NCBI GenBank assembly: GCA_036583965.1
Contig: JAZBQD010000027.1
Span: forward strand, 30,840,776-30,904,775
Source: Prunella strophiata
Taxonomy: Eukaryota; Chordata; Aves; Passeriformes; Prunellidae
Reading direction: 5' to 3'
Length of the DNA: 64,000 bases
The notes beneath the pieces are model-generated. The model was not told the DNA's origin and did not search any database. It saw only the letters and a list, made by a program, of their open reading frames with translations. Shown here piece by piece: positions 10,046 through 22,121 of the stretch. The position numbers and the translations under genes were made by a program. Position 1 is the stretch's first letter. Each line of letters opens with the position of its first letter.

Positions 10046-13000
10046 GAGTTTTGTGTCTCAAAACAAAACTTCAATGAATCTACAGGGCCTGGGGAACAAG
10101 GATATCACATCACTGATTCAGAATGCACAGGTAAGGTCAGGGAGCAATGAAAAAAACCCAACCACGAGGTGATAACCAGGGTGACCTGGAATGGAGAACA
10201 ATGTTCAGCAGCTCCATAGAGTCCTAGGCAACATCCTGTGCTCAAAGAGGGCAAAGCCTCCAATTCCTGCCACGGTTGGGTTGTGGCAGCAAAGAGACAG
10301 AGCAGTCAGTGTCTCTGGCTGGGCTTTGAGCAGCCTCTGCAGCCTGTGTTTGCTCTGCTTTGGAGCCAGTGCAAGGCAGAATATTTCAGCACTAATTAGA
10401 AGTCTGTGTGCTCCTGTGTTTGAAATGTCTGAACAGAGTCAGAAGCTCTCTCTAGTAAGGCAGAACGAGCTGGTTATTAGTAATGAAAGCTGATCACAGG
10501 GGGAGATACTCAGCCTGTGAATCTAATTCATAACGGGCAGGAAAGCAGGATTTCAGCAGGGGAGAAAAGGAACATTTCATTCTCTTGTCACATGTCCTGG
10601 CAGGGGAGAAAGCCCAAATGGAGCATGTCATGGAGACTCTGCAGCTCTGTTCTGGATGATGTGATTTACCAGAGACAAGAGGTGCTTGGGGAGAGAAACA
10701 AAGGCAAGAACTCCAAAGTCTGATCTCTCCTGATTTGGTTAACAGATGCTCTGACCCATTTATAATGATGGTTCCTGTTCCTGTCTCCACTGAGCTAGGG
10801 CTGAAAGGGACACACCATGGCACAAACTTTGCCATCCCACACCACCCCTGTTCTTTTCTTTGCCCTCTCTGGGAGGGGTCATTGTTCTGACTGCCTTGAC
10901 ATGGGTTCTTACAGAAAAAGAAAATATTTCCCATCCATGCTAAAGGATAAAGCATGCTGGGTTCCATTTTCACATTCAGTTTAGTATCAGGTAGCTTCAA
11001 TGAGAATTTAATAAGGCTGTACTTTTTTTTTTCTCCTTGGCTAAAGGAGATATTTTTTCTGCTTGGCTAAACTGTTGGATAAAGAGAGCAAATATTCCAG
11101 TTTGGGTTTGGAATCAAGACCGTGCATTTCTCTCACGTTTTCCTATTAGGTCTTGGCTCAGCCACTTATTATTCTGACAGGTATATTCATCACCTGAGTG
11201 TGTGAACAAGGCTGGAGCTGTGGGCTGTGCAGGACACTTGGGGTGGTCACTGGAGTCTCCAGTGTGGCTCACACGCTCCTGCAATGACACCCTCTCTGTA
11301 GCTGCAAAGAGGGACAGAACAATTCCCAGCAGCTTCACTTTGCTCAGGGCTCTGCAGGGAGCAAAATGCAGGAGAAGAGAATCAGGCTTCCAGATTTAAT
11401 TAGGGATATAGGAAAGAGTTTCTCTTTCTATTGCAGGACTGTGATGTTCTGTCTGTGCAAATGGCCTTGGCTGTCAGGTGAGGATTTGCATGGACTTTAT
11501 AAACTTTAATGATGCATTCCCTCGAGGAATTCCTCCAACAGTGCTGCTCCAGAGGTGAAGTAGCCCTTGTGGTGTCCTGAAACACTCTCCCTAGCCAGAG
11601 ACAATTACACAAGTGCATGCATTGTGTGTGCAGAAAACTGTACTTAGCTGTTACTTGATATCTCTTGGAAAATGGACAATAATGAACATTTCTCATGGTA
11701 ATTGCTATCTCCCTCAGTAGGGTCACAGAAGGTTTTGCAAGCCGTCTATTAACGGTGCATCTCAGCTGTTCTCACTCAGTGGGAAGCACATTCCACACAG
11801 ACTTTTTCAGTGTTCAGGAAATATTTTAACTTTTCAACAAAAGTTTCATGAAGCCAAGCAGAGACGTTTGCATGACAATAATAATTGCTTCAGTTCTTAA
11901 AACCAGAAGCAAGCCTGCCAAAATATTATTAGCATCAACACCTCAAAACAACTCCTGTTTTGTCTCTTCCCTTCTCCTTTCTTTGGAACACTTATAAAGA
12001 AACTCTGCTATCTTGCATAAAGAAATTATTTTCTTAAGGAGAGTTTTAGTGTCTTCAGCACAAGTAATTAGGGTAAGAAGAGAAAGTATTTATCAATGTT
12101 ATTACAGTGAACACAGCACTCAGACTGTGACAACTGAGCTCTTGTAGTGAAGTGCAGAGAGAACAAACTGGAGCAGGTGCAGACAATAAACCTGGCTGGG
12201 TCCACCTCACAATGCTTAAGATTCTTTATAGAACTGCTTTGTGAGTAAGATTTCAGGAGAAACAAGCAAAAGGTGAAAAATCTCCATTATAAAAGTTTCA
12301 ACACAATTTCTAGAGAGGGCAAGCATAAAAGTTTACAGTTCCCATAATGGCTTTCCGTGAACCAGACAAACCCTGGAGATTACGGGAAGGCAGGCATGCC
12401 AGGGTTATAAATATATTTATAGGAAGCACTGGTGCAGTGAGTAAATGGGCTGTTGCTCCCAGCAGGCTCCCAGGAGTGATCACACAGAGGCTGCACGGCT
12501 CCTCCAAGGGCAGAAATCCTGCCTGGCGTGTCCCACCCTGCAGGGAGCACTGAACTTTCAGCAGTCTCTGAGAGTGCCCTGCAGCACAAGTGTCATGCAG
12601 GCTCTTTCTTCTCACAGTAAACAACTTCTCTTCCCAGCCAGAGACTCTCTCCCTGTGAATACACAAGCTACACGTGTTCCTCTGGAGGTCCTTGGGTGCA
12701 TCTGAGAAGCAGCAAAGCAAGTGGGATGAGATGAGGAACTTTTAGCTCTTTTTGTGACTGTTTTATGGGGGTATCACATGGAAAACTCAGCTAAGTAGGC
12801 TAATAATTCTGAGCACTCTTTTTTCCCCCTGATATCTCTATAGTATCTTTCCTGCATAGAAGTATCCACATAGTTAGACATTTATTTTGGACTAACCATT
12901 CTGATTTAAAGCTGGAGCATTTGCCTGGTAATACTCCAGATTTAGGCTCCCTCTGACCTGCCTCCATTGTCAAATTGATGTGAAACAGTGAGCAGAGGCT

Positions 13001-13394
13001 GGGTACTGTCCCTATCCCATTCTGGACCTGTGGCTGTGCCCTACAGCATTTCAGCTTTGGCTAGAAAGAAAAAAAAACTCACACTGCTACAGCTACAGCC
13101 CCAAAAGAAATCTATTTATACTGCAAGCCTAGACAGAGGAGTCACCAGCAGCATTGGTGACTCCTGGGGTGGACAGCTTGGTGTGCTTATACAGCCAAAG
13201 AGAAGCCTCCACATGGCAAAAACCTTCTGGGAGCTGATGGACTACAAGAATTTACTCTCACCAAGAAGAAGATTTTGCCAGCTCAATGTCAGTGAGTGCT
13301 GTCTTGGTTCAAACTTGGATATCTGTTCCACTCTGGTAATCTCTCAATATCCAAATTTCCAGAGAGTTGCCTTCTTATCCTGCTGTCCTGTACC
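10046..13394. other. 3.3-kb non-coding stretch
   Basis: This is among the longer repeat-free intervals. No exon is supported. A 168-residue frame on the minus strand (10494-11000) has no recognisable domain. At 12396-12421 the sequence GGTTATAAATATATTTATAG lies in a modestly CpG-retaining context (12340-12560), so a TATA-type promoter is conceivable but nothing downstream confirms a transcript. Confidence 0.4.
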
Positions 13395-13955
13395 GGAGGA
13401 TCCTGGGCTCATCCAAAAAAGCATGGGCAGCAGGTGAGGGAGGGGATTCTGCTGAGACCCCACCTGCAGTGCTGTGTCCAGTCCTGGTGTCCCCAACATA
13501 AGGAGGACATGGAACTGTTGGAGCAAGTCCAGAGGAGGCCACCAAGTTGCTGAGGGCACTTTACCTGGCCTAAGGAGCCAGGCTGGGAGAGCTGGGAATG
13601 CTCAGCCTGGAGATGAGAAGGATACAGGGTGACTTTCAGTCCTGCAAGAGCTGACAGGAACCACAGAGAGAGACTGTCCACAAGGGATGGAAAGACAGGA
13701 CAAGGGGGAATGGCTTCCCACTGCCAGAGGGCAGGGTCAGATGGGACATTGGGAAGGAATTGTTCCCTGTGAGGGTGGGCAGGCCCTGGCACAGGGTGCC
13801 CAGAGAAGCTGTGGCTGCCCCTGGATCCCTGCAAGTGTCCAAGGCCAGGTTGGGGCTTGGAGCAACCTGGGATAGTGGAAGGTGTCCCTGCCCAGACTGA
13901 ATGGGCTTTAATGATCCTTCCAACCCAAACAATTCCATTATTCCATGATTGTGAT
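13395..13955 (+). mobile_element. CR1 LINE 3' fragment, ~560 bp
   Basis: Landmarks in order: 'tgctgtgtccagtcctggtg' (13470-13489), 'gtccagaggaggcca', 'tgctcagcctggagatgaga' (13599), 'ggaattgttccctgtgaggg' (about 13757), 'gctgtggctgcccctggatc' (13808) and the terminal 'gtgtccctgcccagactgaa' (13882). In the terminal block the usual CATGGCAGGGGGTGG is replaced by AGACTGAA, a small deletion or mutation. The tail is 'attccattattccatgattg'. A T/G tract begins immediately after. Confidence 0.93.
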
Positions 13956-13958
13956 AAG

Positions 13959-13996
13959 TTTTGTTTTGTTTTGTTTTTTTTTTTTTTTTTTTTTTT
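13959..13996 (+). repeat. (TTTTG)n then T23 tract
   Basis: Three TTTTG units followed by T23 (13974-13996), abutting the 3' end of a plus-strand CR1. Since CR1 has no poly(A) tail, and poly(T) would be the wrong strand, the tract is unrelated or arose after insertion. Confidence 0.9.
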
Positions 13997-15964
13997 GTGG
14001 TCTTTAACAACATTTTGTGTCTTTTTCTTTTCTATCTATAAGGAGACACAAGGAACTGCTTCTTTTTTAAAATAAATATAGAATTATTGTGGAAGAACTC
14101 TTTTGGGATTCATTTCTGGTAATGGAGACCTTACCATCATGGTAAGGTTTGCATTGCTGTATGAACATTTCATAGTCTCATAATTATTTATCCTCACCAC
14201 AAGCCTCTGAAGTGCATTGATATCACACATATTTTACAAATAAGGAAAAGGCAGGATTAAGTACTTCGAGTTAAAAAGCAAAGTAAAATTAGATACCATT
14301 AAGTCTTTGAAAATCAGAAAGTAGTGTTGCTCCAGATAAAAATTAATGGGTCTCATTTAACAAGACAGTGATACTTGTGTGTCACATGTAGCATTTTCCT
14401 AGGAGTTTACTGATGATAAAGAAGTCATTTCCAAAGCTTTAAGGATATTAATGAGCTACTTTGAAGTGCCTCAGAACTGTCTGTTAAAATAAAACTCAGC
14501 AGATGGGTGCAATATCATGGAAAACTACTGGAGCATGGTAGTTTGGTTTTAAATATTTTTTTAAAACCAAAATTGACAATAATGTGAAAATTGTTCTCAA
14601 AAGATGTAGTGTATATGTTACAGTAGAAAAACTGTTTCATCCTTTATCTTTCCATATTTTGCACTGGGCTGTTTATGATCAGCCCCATAAATCACAGGCT
14701 GCTGCTGTTGGTTTGATGGTTTGGGGTGAGGTACATGGGTTAAAGGTGGCAGCTGCTGTGGTTTAATTTTAGCAGTTTAAAATGTAGGAGGTGTGAATAA
14801 CTTTGCTCCCACAACCCCACCTCCCCGGAAAAAAAACACCTTGAAGACAGAGTTCTAGGAAGAACTCAGAAACAAGTAGAAGACAAAAAGAAAAATAACA
14901 TATGGAGAGACTTGTTTGCCAAATTAGGGAAAGGAAAACAGGGCAGAGATGGAGAGATTACATATAGAAAACCCTCTGCAGTTTACAGATCCTCCAAATA
15001 TCAATAAATCTTTCCTAGTCTGGTTTAAAAAGCTCTGTGATTGTGTGTAATCCTACCTCAGCAAAGCATTCTGGGACAGCATTGAGCCACTTCTCATCCA
15101 TTAATTTAATTTTTTCCTCAGTCTCTCTCAGTGGACCTCTTTTTGTTCCTTTCTTTTTCGCAGTGGTTGAAGAGATCTGTTCTTAATTAGTATATCAGTA
15201 GAGATTTTGCAGGTGAAACTTCTGCAATTCACACATTTGTCTTCTTCAGGAAGGTTATTAGACTCGAGCACAGATCATTTGTCTCCTTTTGCAGGCTCCT
15301 GACAAACCATTCTTTGTTCCCAATGGGACTGTGGGAATTGTAATATAGGCAGAAAATTGACCCTGCGTGAGCGAGTTGGGGAGGGGAGGAATACATTTGC
15401 AAACTGTCTTAAAAACAAGGCAAACTCCAATTTGCAACATTTAATAAAGTCTGAGAAACTGCCAAGGAAAAAGAGAAAAGGAACTCCACTTTCTAGGTCG
15501 CTATAACCCAAAAATTACAGCTTAATCTTGAAATTATTTACCTTTGGTGTTGACATTGCTTCATCCCTTCTGAGATCAGTACATTTGGGTCTTCCAAAGC
15601 TCTGGAGCTTTGGAAGGGAGACAATAATTTCTTGTCTTTGGGCTGGTCTTACTGCTGAACAAATATGGTCACTTTATGCAGAGGATGCTGCTCATGGAAA
15701 CATTTTGTTTAGGGAAAAACTCTCTAAAGCAATGAGACCTGGTTCCTATGGAAATTCATCTTCTAGGTTCCTTTTTTTTCTGTTCTCAGTTTCCTGGGAT
15801 TTGTCCTTGATATCTCAGGCATGAGCAGCTCCTGCTGTCGCTAAAGCTTCAGTAACTTGTATCAAAGTTGTTGCTGCTGGAGTTCAGGTAATTTATTGCA
15901 TAAATAATGATCATAAAACTGGAGGTGAGATCTGTTCACAAACCTGCTTTTGAATAGTTCAACA
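13997..15964. other. non-coding stretch, part possibly conserved
   Basis: No gene is supported. The left 1.1 kb is AT-rich. The part at 15160-15540 keeps CpGs (CTCGAGCACAG, CTGCGTGAGCGAG, AGGTCGCTATAAC) in non-repetitive DNA and resembles a conserved non-coding element. No reading frame there is convincing. Confidence 0.4.
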
Positions 15965-16735
15965 TCCAGGGATTTGGACAGGTTGGGTGACGGGACAAGG
16001 CCAACGGGGTAAAGGGCCAGGTCCTGCCCTTGGGTCACTCCAATCCCCTCCAGGCTGGGGCAGAGGGGTTGGAAAACTGGAAAAGGCCTGGAATGCTGGG
16101 GACAGAGGCTGGACAGGAGCCCAGGAGTGCCCAGGTGGGCAATGGCCCCTGTGCTGTGCCAGCCCAGGTGTGGGCACAGGCCCAGGGCAGTGGCTGTCCC
16201 TGTGCTGGCCCTGCTGAGGCACCTCGAGTGCTGTGTCCAGTTCTGGCCCTCGTGGCCAGAGAGACCTTGAGGGGCTGGAGCATGTCCAGGGAAGGGAACG
16301 GGGCTGGGGAAGGGTCTGGAGCCCCAGGAGGGGCTGAGGGAGCTGGGAAGGGGCTCAGCCTGGAGCAAAGGAGGCTCAGGGGGGACCTTGTGGCTCTGCA
16401 CAGCTCCTGACAGGAGGGGACAGCCAGGGGGGTCGGGCTCTGCTCCCAGGAACAGGGACAGGAGGAGAGGGAACGGCCTCAGGCTGGGCTAGGGCAGGCT
16501 CAGGGTGGACACCAGGAGGAATTTCCCCATGGAAAGGGTGCTCAGGCCTTGGCAGGGGCTGCCCAGGGAGGTTTGGAGTGCCCATGCCCTGGAGGTGACC
16601 CAGGAAGGGCTGGAGGTGGCACTCAGGGCTCTGGGCTGGGGACACGGTGGGGACCAGGCACAGCTGGGACTCAGTGATCCTGGATGTCCTTTTTCCAACC
16701 TTAATAATTCTGGGATTCCAGCATTCTCACAGGTT
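15965..16735 (+). mobile_element. CR1 LINE 3' fragment, longest copy (~770 bp)
   Basis: The largest CR1 in the window. It is GC-rich and rich in GGGGCTGG-like words. It includes 'ctcgagtgctgtgtccagtt' (16223-16242), 'ggctcagcctggagcaaagg' (16351), a 'ggacaccaggaggaatttcc' block (16506-16525), the variant 'gcctgggctgcccagggagg' region (16550-16570), and the 3' end 'cagtgatcctggatgtcctt' with 'ccaaccttaataattctggg'. It is 5' truncated within the 3' half; no reverse-transcriptase coding is visible. Long minus-strand frames over it (such as 15862-16401) are antisense artefacts. Confidence 0.9.
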
Positions 16736-18360
16736 CACTCAGCTCCCTGATTCCTGCAGAGGAATTGTCTCACTCTTGATGGCACATGCATGTTTTACAT
16801 GAAGCCTGAGCTGGGGTTGTGAATGACCCTGCACATCCAACACCTGGAATTGTTACCCATCCCTCTGAAGGAGAGTTACAGGGTGGTGGTGGTCCTGCAG
16901 AAGCAGAGTAACACCACTCAGAGCTGAACAGTTTTCAATGACCTTTTGCCTTCAGAAATCTGCTTTTGCCCCAGTTACTCAATTTTAAGTTAAGTCAAGA
17001 TTTCTTTCAGTAGCAGCAGTATTAATGACTGACACAGCTTTATTTACACCATTTATGCTTCAACTTCATTAGTGATCCCTCACAAATGTGTTTTCTTTCT
17101 GCCTGCTCACATTGGCATCCACATGGCAGGGTTGTATTTTTCCAGAACCCTTTCCCTCATTTCCTCCTTCTCTTGTGTTTCTTGCATTCACTGAGGGCAA
17201 TATCACAACAAAAGGGTACAAAAATAAGTGGGAATGTGGGGTGAAGTAACAGACAATTCCTTTTTAGATGGCTCCATTTTTCTCCCCCTCAGACATTTGT
17301 CTGTACCTGTTATAATAATCAACAGGCAGCAGGCCTTCAAAGCAGTTTTGTGCTGGTTGAACACCTTGAAGCAGCATCCCTTTGTTCCTTAAATTATTCT
17401 GGAGGAACTTTTGGAGGAGCAGAAAGTTCCTTGATGCTTCCTGACCTGTTCCATGAGGGCCTTTTATTTATTGCAGGTTGCCAGGTTACCTCCTGCCTGG
17501 TCATTGAAGTCACTTGACACAAAGCTTTTATCTGCCACCAAAAGGTTGTTGACCAGGCCATTTATTTCAGTAAAGAGTTCTTCTGTCACTCTTAGTCATA
17601 GCTGCATAAATGCTGCAATGATAATAGTGAGAAAATTTATCTCTTAAAGTGGCAACTGTTATTTTATCCCCTGGAGCAAACTGTCAGGATTCCTAAAGGT
17701 CTTGTATTAAATTGCAAATCCAGCACCATTGTGTCTGAATTCTAATTTTAGGTGTTCTTGTTACAGAATCTGAGCAAATGTGCATTCAATTAAGGTAAGG
17801 GTTTGGAACCTTGCATCTAAGGAAATAAGCTTTTACAATTAGTTCAAAATTAAATCAGAACATTTCCAATCCACTTGTTCTGAAATATAGTCATAATAAT
17901 TAAAAAATCATTAATGTGCTTTGCACTCTAGGGGCCTTTCCTTTAATATGGGATTTTCTGTACACAGAAAGTTGAGGGTTGTTTGTCTGCTAAGGAAAAA
18001 AAAGGCAGCTAAAACCCCAAGAACTGAAGTCTCCCATTTTTTTCATTAAAAGCTGATCCGAAACATCAGGAATCCTTAATATCAACCCCTAAAGCTATAA
18101 TTTAACTGGAACAAGCTCAAAATGGCTTTCAGCAACCTCTAAATTAACACTTTGTGGACAATTCCACCAGAAATGCTTATTTTATAGCATACATTTAACT
18201 CCCTTTTCTCCTTGATATGTAGAAGTATGGCAAGAAGTTTGACAAGGAGTCACTTGATTTGCTCAGTCCTGAATTTTCCAGGTTGCTCTCCAGAGTGTTG
18301 GCCAGGATTGCAGGTACTACAGAAGGACAAGATAATCCTTCATTCTGAGACAAAATTCAG
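16736..18360. other. non-coding stretch
   Basis: No supported gene or classified repeat. Sequence is AT-rich and CpG-poor, with an A8-9 run near 17995-18003. Confidence 0.5.
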
Positions 18361-18395
18361 AAGCTTAAAAACAATTTTTACTAAAATGACAAGTT
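18361..18395 (+). repeat. dispersed direct repeat, copy 1
   Basis: AAGCTTAAAAACAA, a variable T stretch, then ACTAAAATGACAAGTT. The same two blocks recur at 19733-19771, separated by a slightly longer spacer. The two copies lie 1.37 kb apart in the same orientation. Confidence 0.7.
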
Positions 18396-19683
18396 CTGTA
18401 AAATCCTAAGTGCCAGGAAAAGAGTGAACAGGGCTCAGCTGTTCTGCCCCAGTGCAAAATCTGGGGGGTGTCAGCTGAAGCCAGAAGTGTCCAGAAAGCT
18501 CTTTCCTCCATTGCAAAGAGCCCAGTTGAGAGGGAAATCCCAAAATGTGTGTTGGGGCTGTTTGTCCCTTTATCCCTTGCAGTAATGCTCTCCCACTCTC
18601 AATCCCACTGCCCAAGGTAGCTCTCAGGATATTTTTTTTTTCCTTGGTGGGCCAGACACCATTCCCTGGTGTCTAAACAGGGAGATGTGGAGATGTCCAC
18701 AGAGCTGTCCCAGCCCCTGAGGCCATTCCTGTGGCAGTGTGGGGTAGGAGGGAGCCAGCAGCCTGTCCTTGCCTCTTCCCAGCAGTGCTCTGCTTCCACA
18801 AACCCTGGTTTAGTTACAGAAAAAGCCATAAAAATGCATTACCCTGATCTCAGGTAAGTTTTACAGTCGAATATTAAGCTGCAGAAACAACAAAATTAGG
18901 TGACTTATATATGTGGTAATAAATCCTTTCACAGGACTTGGAGTGAGCTATTACATTCTGCAGCTCCTTCAGCAGCTTAAATTGGCTCTATTTGGCTCAT
19001 AAAGGCAGGATGGATCCTCATTTATACATATAACAAATGGAATAAATACACTTCTTTGAAAAATGGCAGTCTGACAGTTTAATATATGTTGGGTTTTTTT
19101 TCCAGGATATTTTAACTTCTTCAATAAAATTTCATTAAGATGACATCTACATATAGGTACATCCACATGTACAGACAAAAAAAGATTAAATTAAGATTCC
19201 TGTTGGTTTATTTGCACCAGTTTCAACAGCAGGCTTATTCTCAGAATGATAATTCCTGCACACAGTCGGAAGAATGAGCTAAGCTCTGCTGCTCACATGT
19301 TTTTGTAAGTTAAATGTCATAAAGAAGAGGTGAAATTCCAGAATAAAGCTCAGCTCTAATTAGTGCACTGATTTGAACACTGAGTTCATTTTCTGCTAGG
19401 TTACAACTTTCTAAATGTTCCAAAGCAGATGCACCTCATGATTCCTCTGCCACTTACTCTAATGCACAGAACACTTTACCCCTCCGAATTGGCACTTTAA
19501 ATCACTCTCCTTGCTGCTCCTCATTTCATGCACACACACACACCACACTCTGGAGCTGATCTGACCAGGAAAACCAGAATCAATTCTTTCTTCCCCCTGC
19601 CAAATGCCCTCTGCTGCTGCAGAGCCCTGTTTCCACATCCTGATTACCTGTGTCTCACAGAACAACAGCACACAGTGCAAAAA
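18396..19683. other. non-coding stretch
   Basis: No gene is recognised. The interval lies between the two copies of the short direct repeat. It contains a T9-10 run (18630) and a short (CA)n of about seven units near 19528-19543. Confidence 0.5.
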
Positions 19684-19717
19684 CACAGGGATGTGCTCCA
19701 CACAGGGATGTGCTCCA
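19684..19717 (+). repeat. perfect 17-bp tandem duplication
   Basis: CACAGGGATGTGCTCCA occurs twice head to tail with no mismatch (19684-19700 and 19701-19717). The lack of divergence points to a recent slippage event. Confidence 0.95.
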
Positions 19718-19732
19718 AGAAAAGATCAAAAC

Positions 19733-19771
19733 AAGCTTAAAAACAACCAGGTTTTACTAAAATGACAAGTT
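19733..19771 (+). repeat. dispersed direct repeat, copy 2
   Basis: Second copy of the segment at 18361-18395: AAGCTTAAAAACAA and ACTAAAATGACAAGTT are identical, with CCAGGTTTT between them in place of TTTTT. Confidence 0.7.
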
Positions 19772-19905
19772 TTCTTTGCATGATGTTTGATAATGTTACA
19801 GTAGACGAAAATTAAGACATATTTTTACTCCCTCAAGGCTTAGAGTTTGGTTTTTGTTTCTGATGGGAAAATTTTTAAAGTTATGAGCTGTAGATACAGA
19901 ATTAG

Positions 19906-20148
19906 AGTTACAGAACGGCTTGGGTTGGAAGGGAACTTAGAGATCAGCCAGTGCCACTCCCTGCCATGGGCAGGGACAGTTTCCACAAGCCCAGGCTGCT
20001 CCAAGCCCTGTCCAGCCTGGCCTTGGACACTTGCAGGGAACCAGGGGCAGCCACAGCTTCTCTGGGCACCCTGTGCCAGGGCCTGCCCACCCTCACATGG
20101 GAACAATTCCTTCCCAATACCCCATCTAAACCTACTCTTTTTCAGAGA
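19906..20148 (-). mobile_element. CR1 LINE 3' fragment
   Basis: The 3' end is at the left: ACAGAACGGCTTGGGTTGGA. The 'gccatgggcagggacagttt' block is at about 19963, the 'ggcagccacagcttctctgg' block at 20047, and 'cctgcccaccctcacatggg' at 20082. It ends (5' truncated) just after the reverse complement of the 'cttccctgtgagggtg' block. No simple-repeat tail remains. Confidence 0.92.
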
Positions 20149-20847
20149 GATGTCAACTTATGAATTGTTAGGTTGATGTCCATTATAAACTTGTTGAATG
20201 GGGGGAAGAAATGGATGTGCCTCAGAGAAATTGTTTATTAAAAATGGTTATATGAGGGGCTCATATCCCCTACCCTCTGAATACTCTGCAGCTGCCACTC
20301 TATTTTTTTTTCCAAAATAAAATCTGCAGCAGCTAATCAGCATGGAAATTCAACATCCTGCCCATTTCCCCTGGGACTAATTACGAAAAACATCAAAAAG
20401 TGGAGTGACTTTAATTAGCAATTTATGCAGCATGGTGTTATCATTAGCCTGCCCTGTAAGCACCACCCTCATCACTGCCATAATGATGGGGTAAATGGAG
20501 CTGTCCACATTGACCCTATGGAATAAGCAGTTCCAAATCCAACTGGATTTCCCAGGAATGCAGTGGCTCATTGGGTGTGACTGCAGATCCCAACAGCCTC
20601 ACAGAACTCTGAGCCCACCTGCTTTGAGACCACAGACATGAATTTGTGTCTGCCTCTGTGAATTGGAGTGCTGCAATGAGCTCTCAGGGAGGCAGTTTAA
20701 AAAATCACCATTGGTTAAGAAATCCTATTATTAAATGTTTCTAGATTTAGTAAAAGGATTTCTTAAATCCACTGTGAATTGGAAGGAAGATTGAAAAAAA
20801 TTCCCTCTATGGAACAGAAGTATATGACTCATCAAGGGATGGGAAAG
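20149..20847. other. non-coding stretch, part possibly conserved
   Basis: No gene is supported. 20370-20580 (TTTAATTAGCAATTTATGC, GGTGTTATCATTAGCCTGCC) has homeodomain-like TAATTA and ATTAGC words and balanced composition of the kind seen in developmental enhancers. This is inference only. Confidence 0.4.
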
Positions 20848-21275
20848 CTACAGCTTCTCTGGGCATCCTATGCCAGGGCTTCTCCACCCTCACAGGGGAG
20901 AATTTCTTCCTAATATCTAACCTAAACTCAGTGTGAAGCCATTTCTCCTTGTCCTGTCACTACAGTTCCTGATGAATTGTCCCTCTCCAGCTCTCCTGGA
21001 GTCCCTTAGGCACTGCAAGGGGCTCTAAGATGTCCCTGAAGCCTCCTCTTCTCCAGGTGAACAGCCCCAGCTCTCCCAGTTTGGCTCCAGAGGGGCTCCA
21101 GCCCTGGGAGCAGCTCTGTGACTTCCCTGGGCTCTCTCCAGCAGCTCCAGCTCCTTCCTGGGAAGTGCTGGGGCAGCTCTGCAGGTGGGGTCTCACCTGA
21201 GCACAGGGCACAGGGGCACAATCCCCCTCCCCTGCTGCCCACACTGGGGGCTCAGCCCAGGGCATGGGGAGTTCT
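20848..21275 (-). mobile_element. CR1 LINE fragment lacking its 3' terminus
   Basis: It begins (3' side) inside the element at the 'agcttctctgggca' block, so the last ~150 bp including the 'gcccatggcagg' block and tail are missing. It then runs through 'cctcctcttctccaggtgaa', 'cagctctgtgacttccctgg', 'gctccagctccttcctggga' and 'gcaggtggggtctcacctga' to about 21275. It overlaps the element part present at 19906-20148, so it is a separate insertion. Loss of the 3' end implies a later deletion. Confidence 0.9.
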
Positions 21276-22121
21276 GTTTCCAGCTCACATCTTCAGCAAG
21301 CTTGAAGATCCTACACCTTTGATCATGTCTTTCCAAAGACTTATTTCTCTTACAAAGTTGTAGCTCCTCTCATTCCAAAAGACCTGCATTAATTTGGAGG
21401 CAGGAATCTTGTCTCAAGCCCCAGAAACATTCATATTTGTATGTGCCAGGTGTACAGCCAGCCCTGAGCTGTTCTAATCAGCCTGGGATAATTTAGATTC
21501 ACCAACAATACTCACAAATATTGCACAATGTCACAAAGGATCAAATGCAAATGCACATTTCTTCTCAGCCACTGAGAAGCATTTAAAAAGAAATTAAACA
21601 GGCAGATCTCATCTTCTCCCAAATATAAATATGCAAACTGATGCAAATTGCTTGCTCCTGACCTGGGAACATGATGGCCAATTGCCTGACCTGTGTTCAC
21701 AAAACAATATTTCATTTCATTGGCTGTTCACAGGGAGTCCATTTGAAATTTTTGTGGCATCAGGATAAAAATCAGAATGAGCATATGCTTCTCAGAGCAC
21801 TTCAATCACTTCTGATTTCCTAGGCAGTGTCTGTGCCTAGCAAAGCGTGAAGCCTGGAATATATTAGCAAAGTATTAATTATGGTTGAAATCCTCAAACA
21901 GATTTCAAAACTTAGCTGTCACCAAAGTGGTGGCAAGAGTCATCCTCTAGCAAAAACCATTGTGTAGCAGCAAATGTAGGAAGACCTCCACTATCTCTTA
22001 AAGAAAGTTGTAAAAAAAGAAATATATATATAAGTCATGTTGTATACTAAACAGAAGAACAAAATATAATAAATCTGCTAATTTGAAGAGAGTTTTGTAA
22101 ATGCAACACTAACTAAGTATA
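21276..22121. other. non-coding stretch
   Basis: AT-rich, no gene or classified repeat. An ATATATATA microsatellite fragment lies at about 22020-22032. Confidence 0.5.

Noticed and set aside
10494..11000. 168-codon open frame, minus strand, outside repeats
   Set aside because: No domain, no splice context, no coding-like composition; long chance frames are expected in 64 kb.
15862..16401. 179-codon open frame, minus strand
   Set aside because: Antisense of the GC-rich CR1 at 15965-16735; low stop density comes from base composition.
19906..21275. One split CR1 interrupted by 700 bp
   Set aside because: The two minus-strand parts both contain the 'cagcttctctgggca' block, so they overlap in the element and must be separate insertions.
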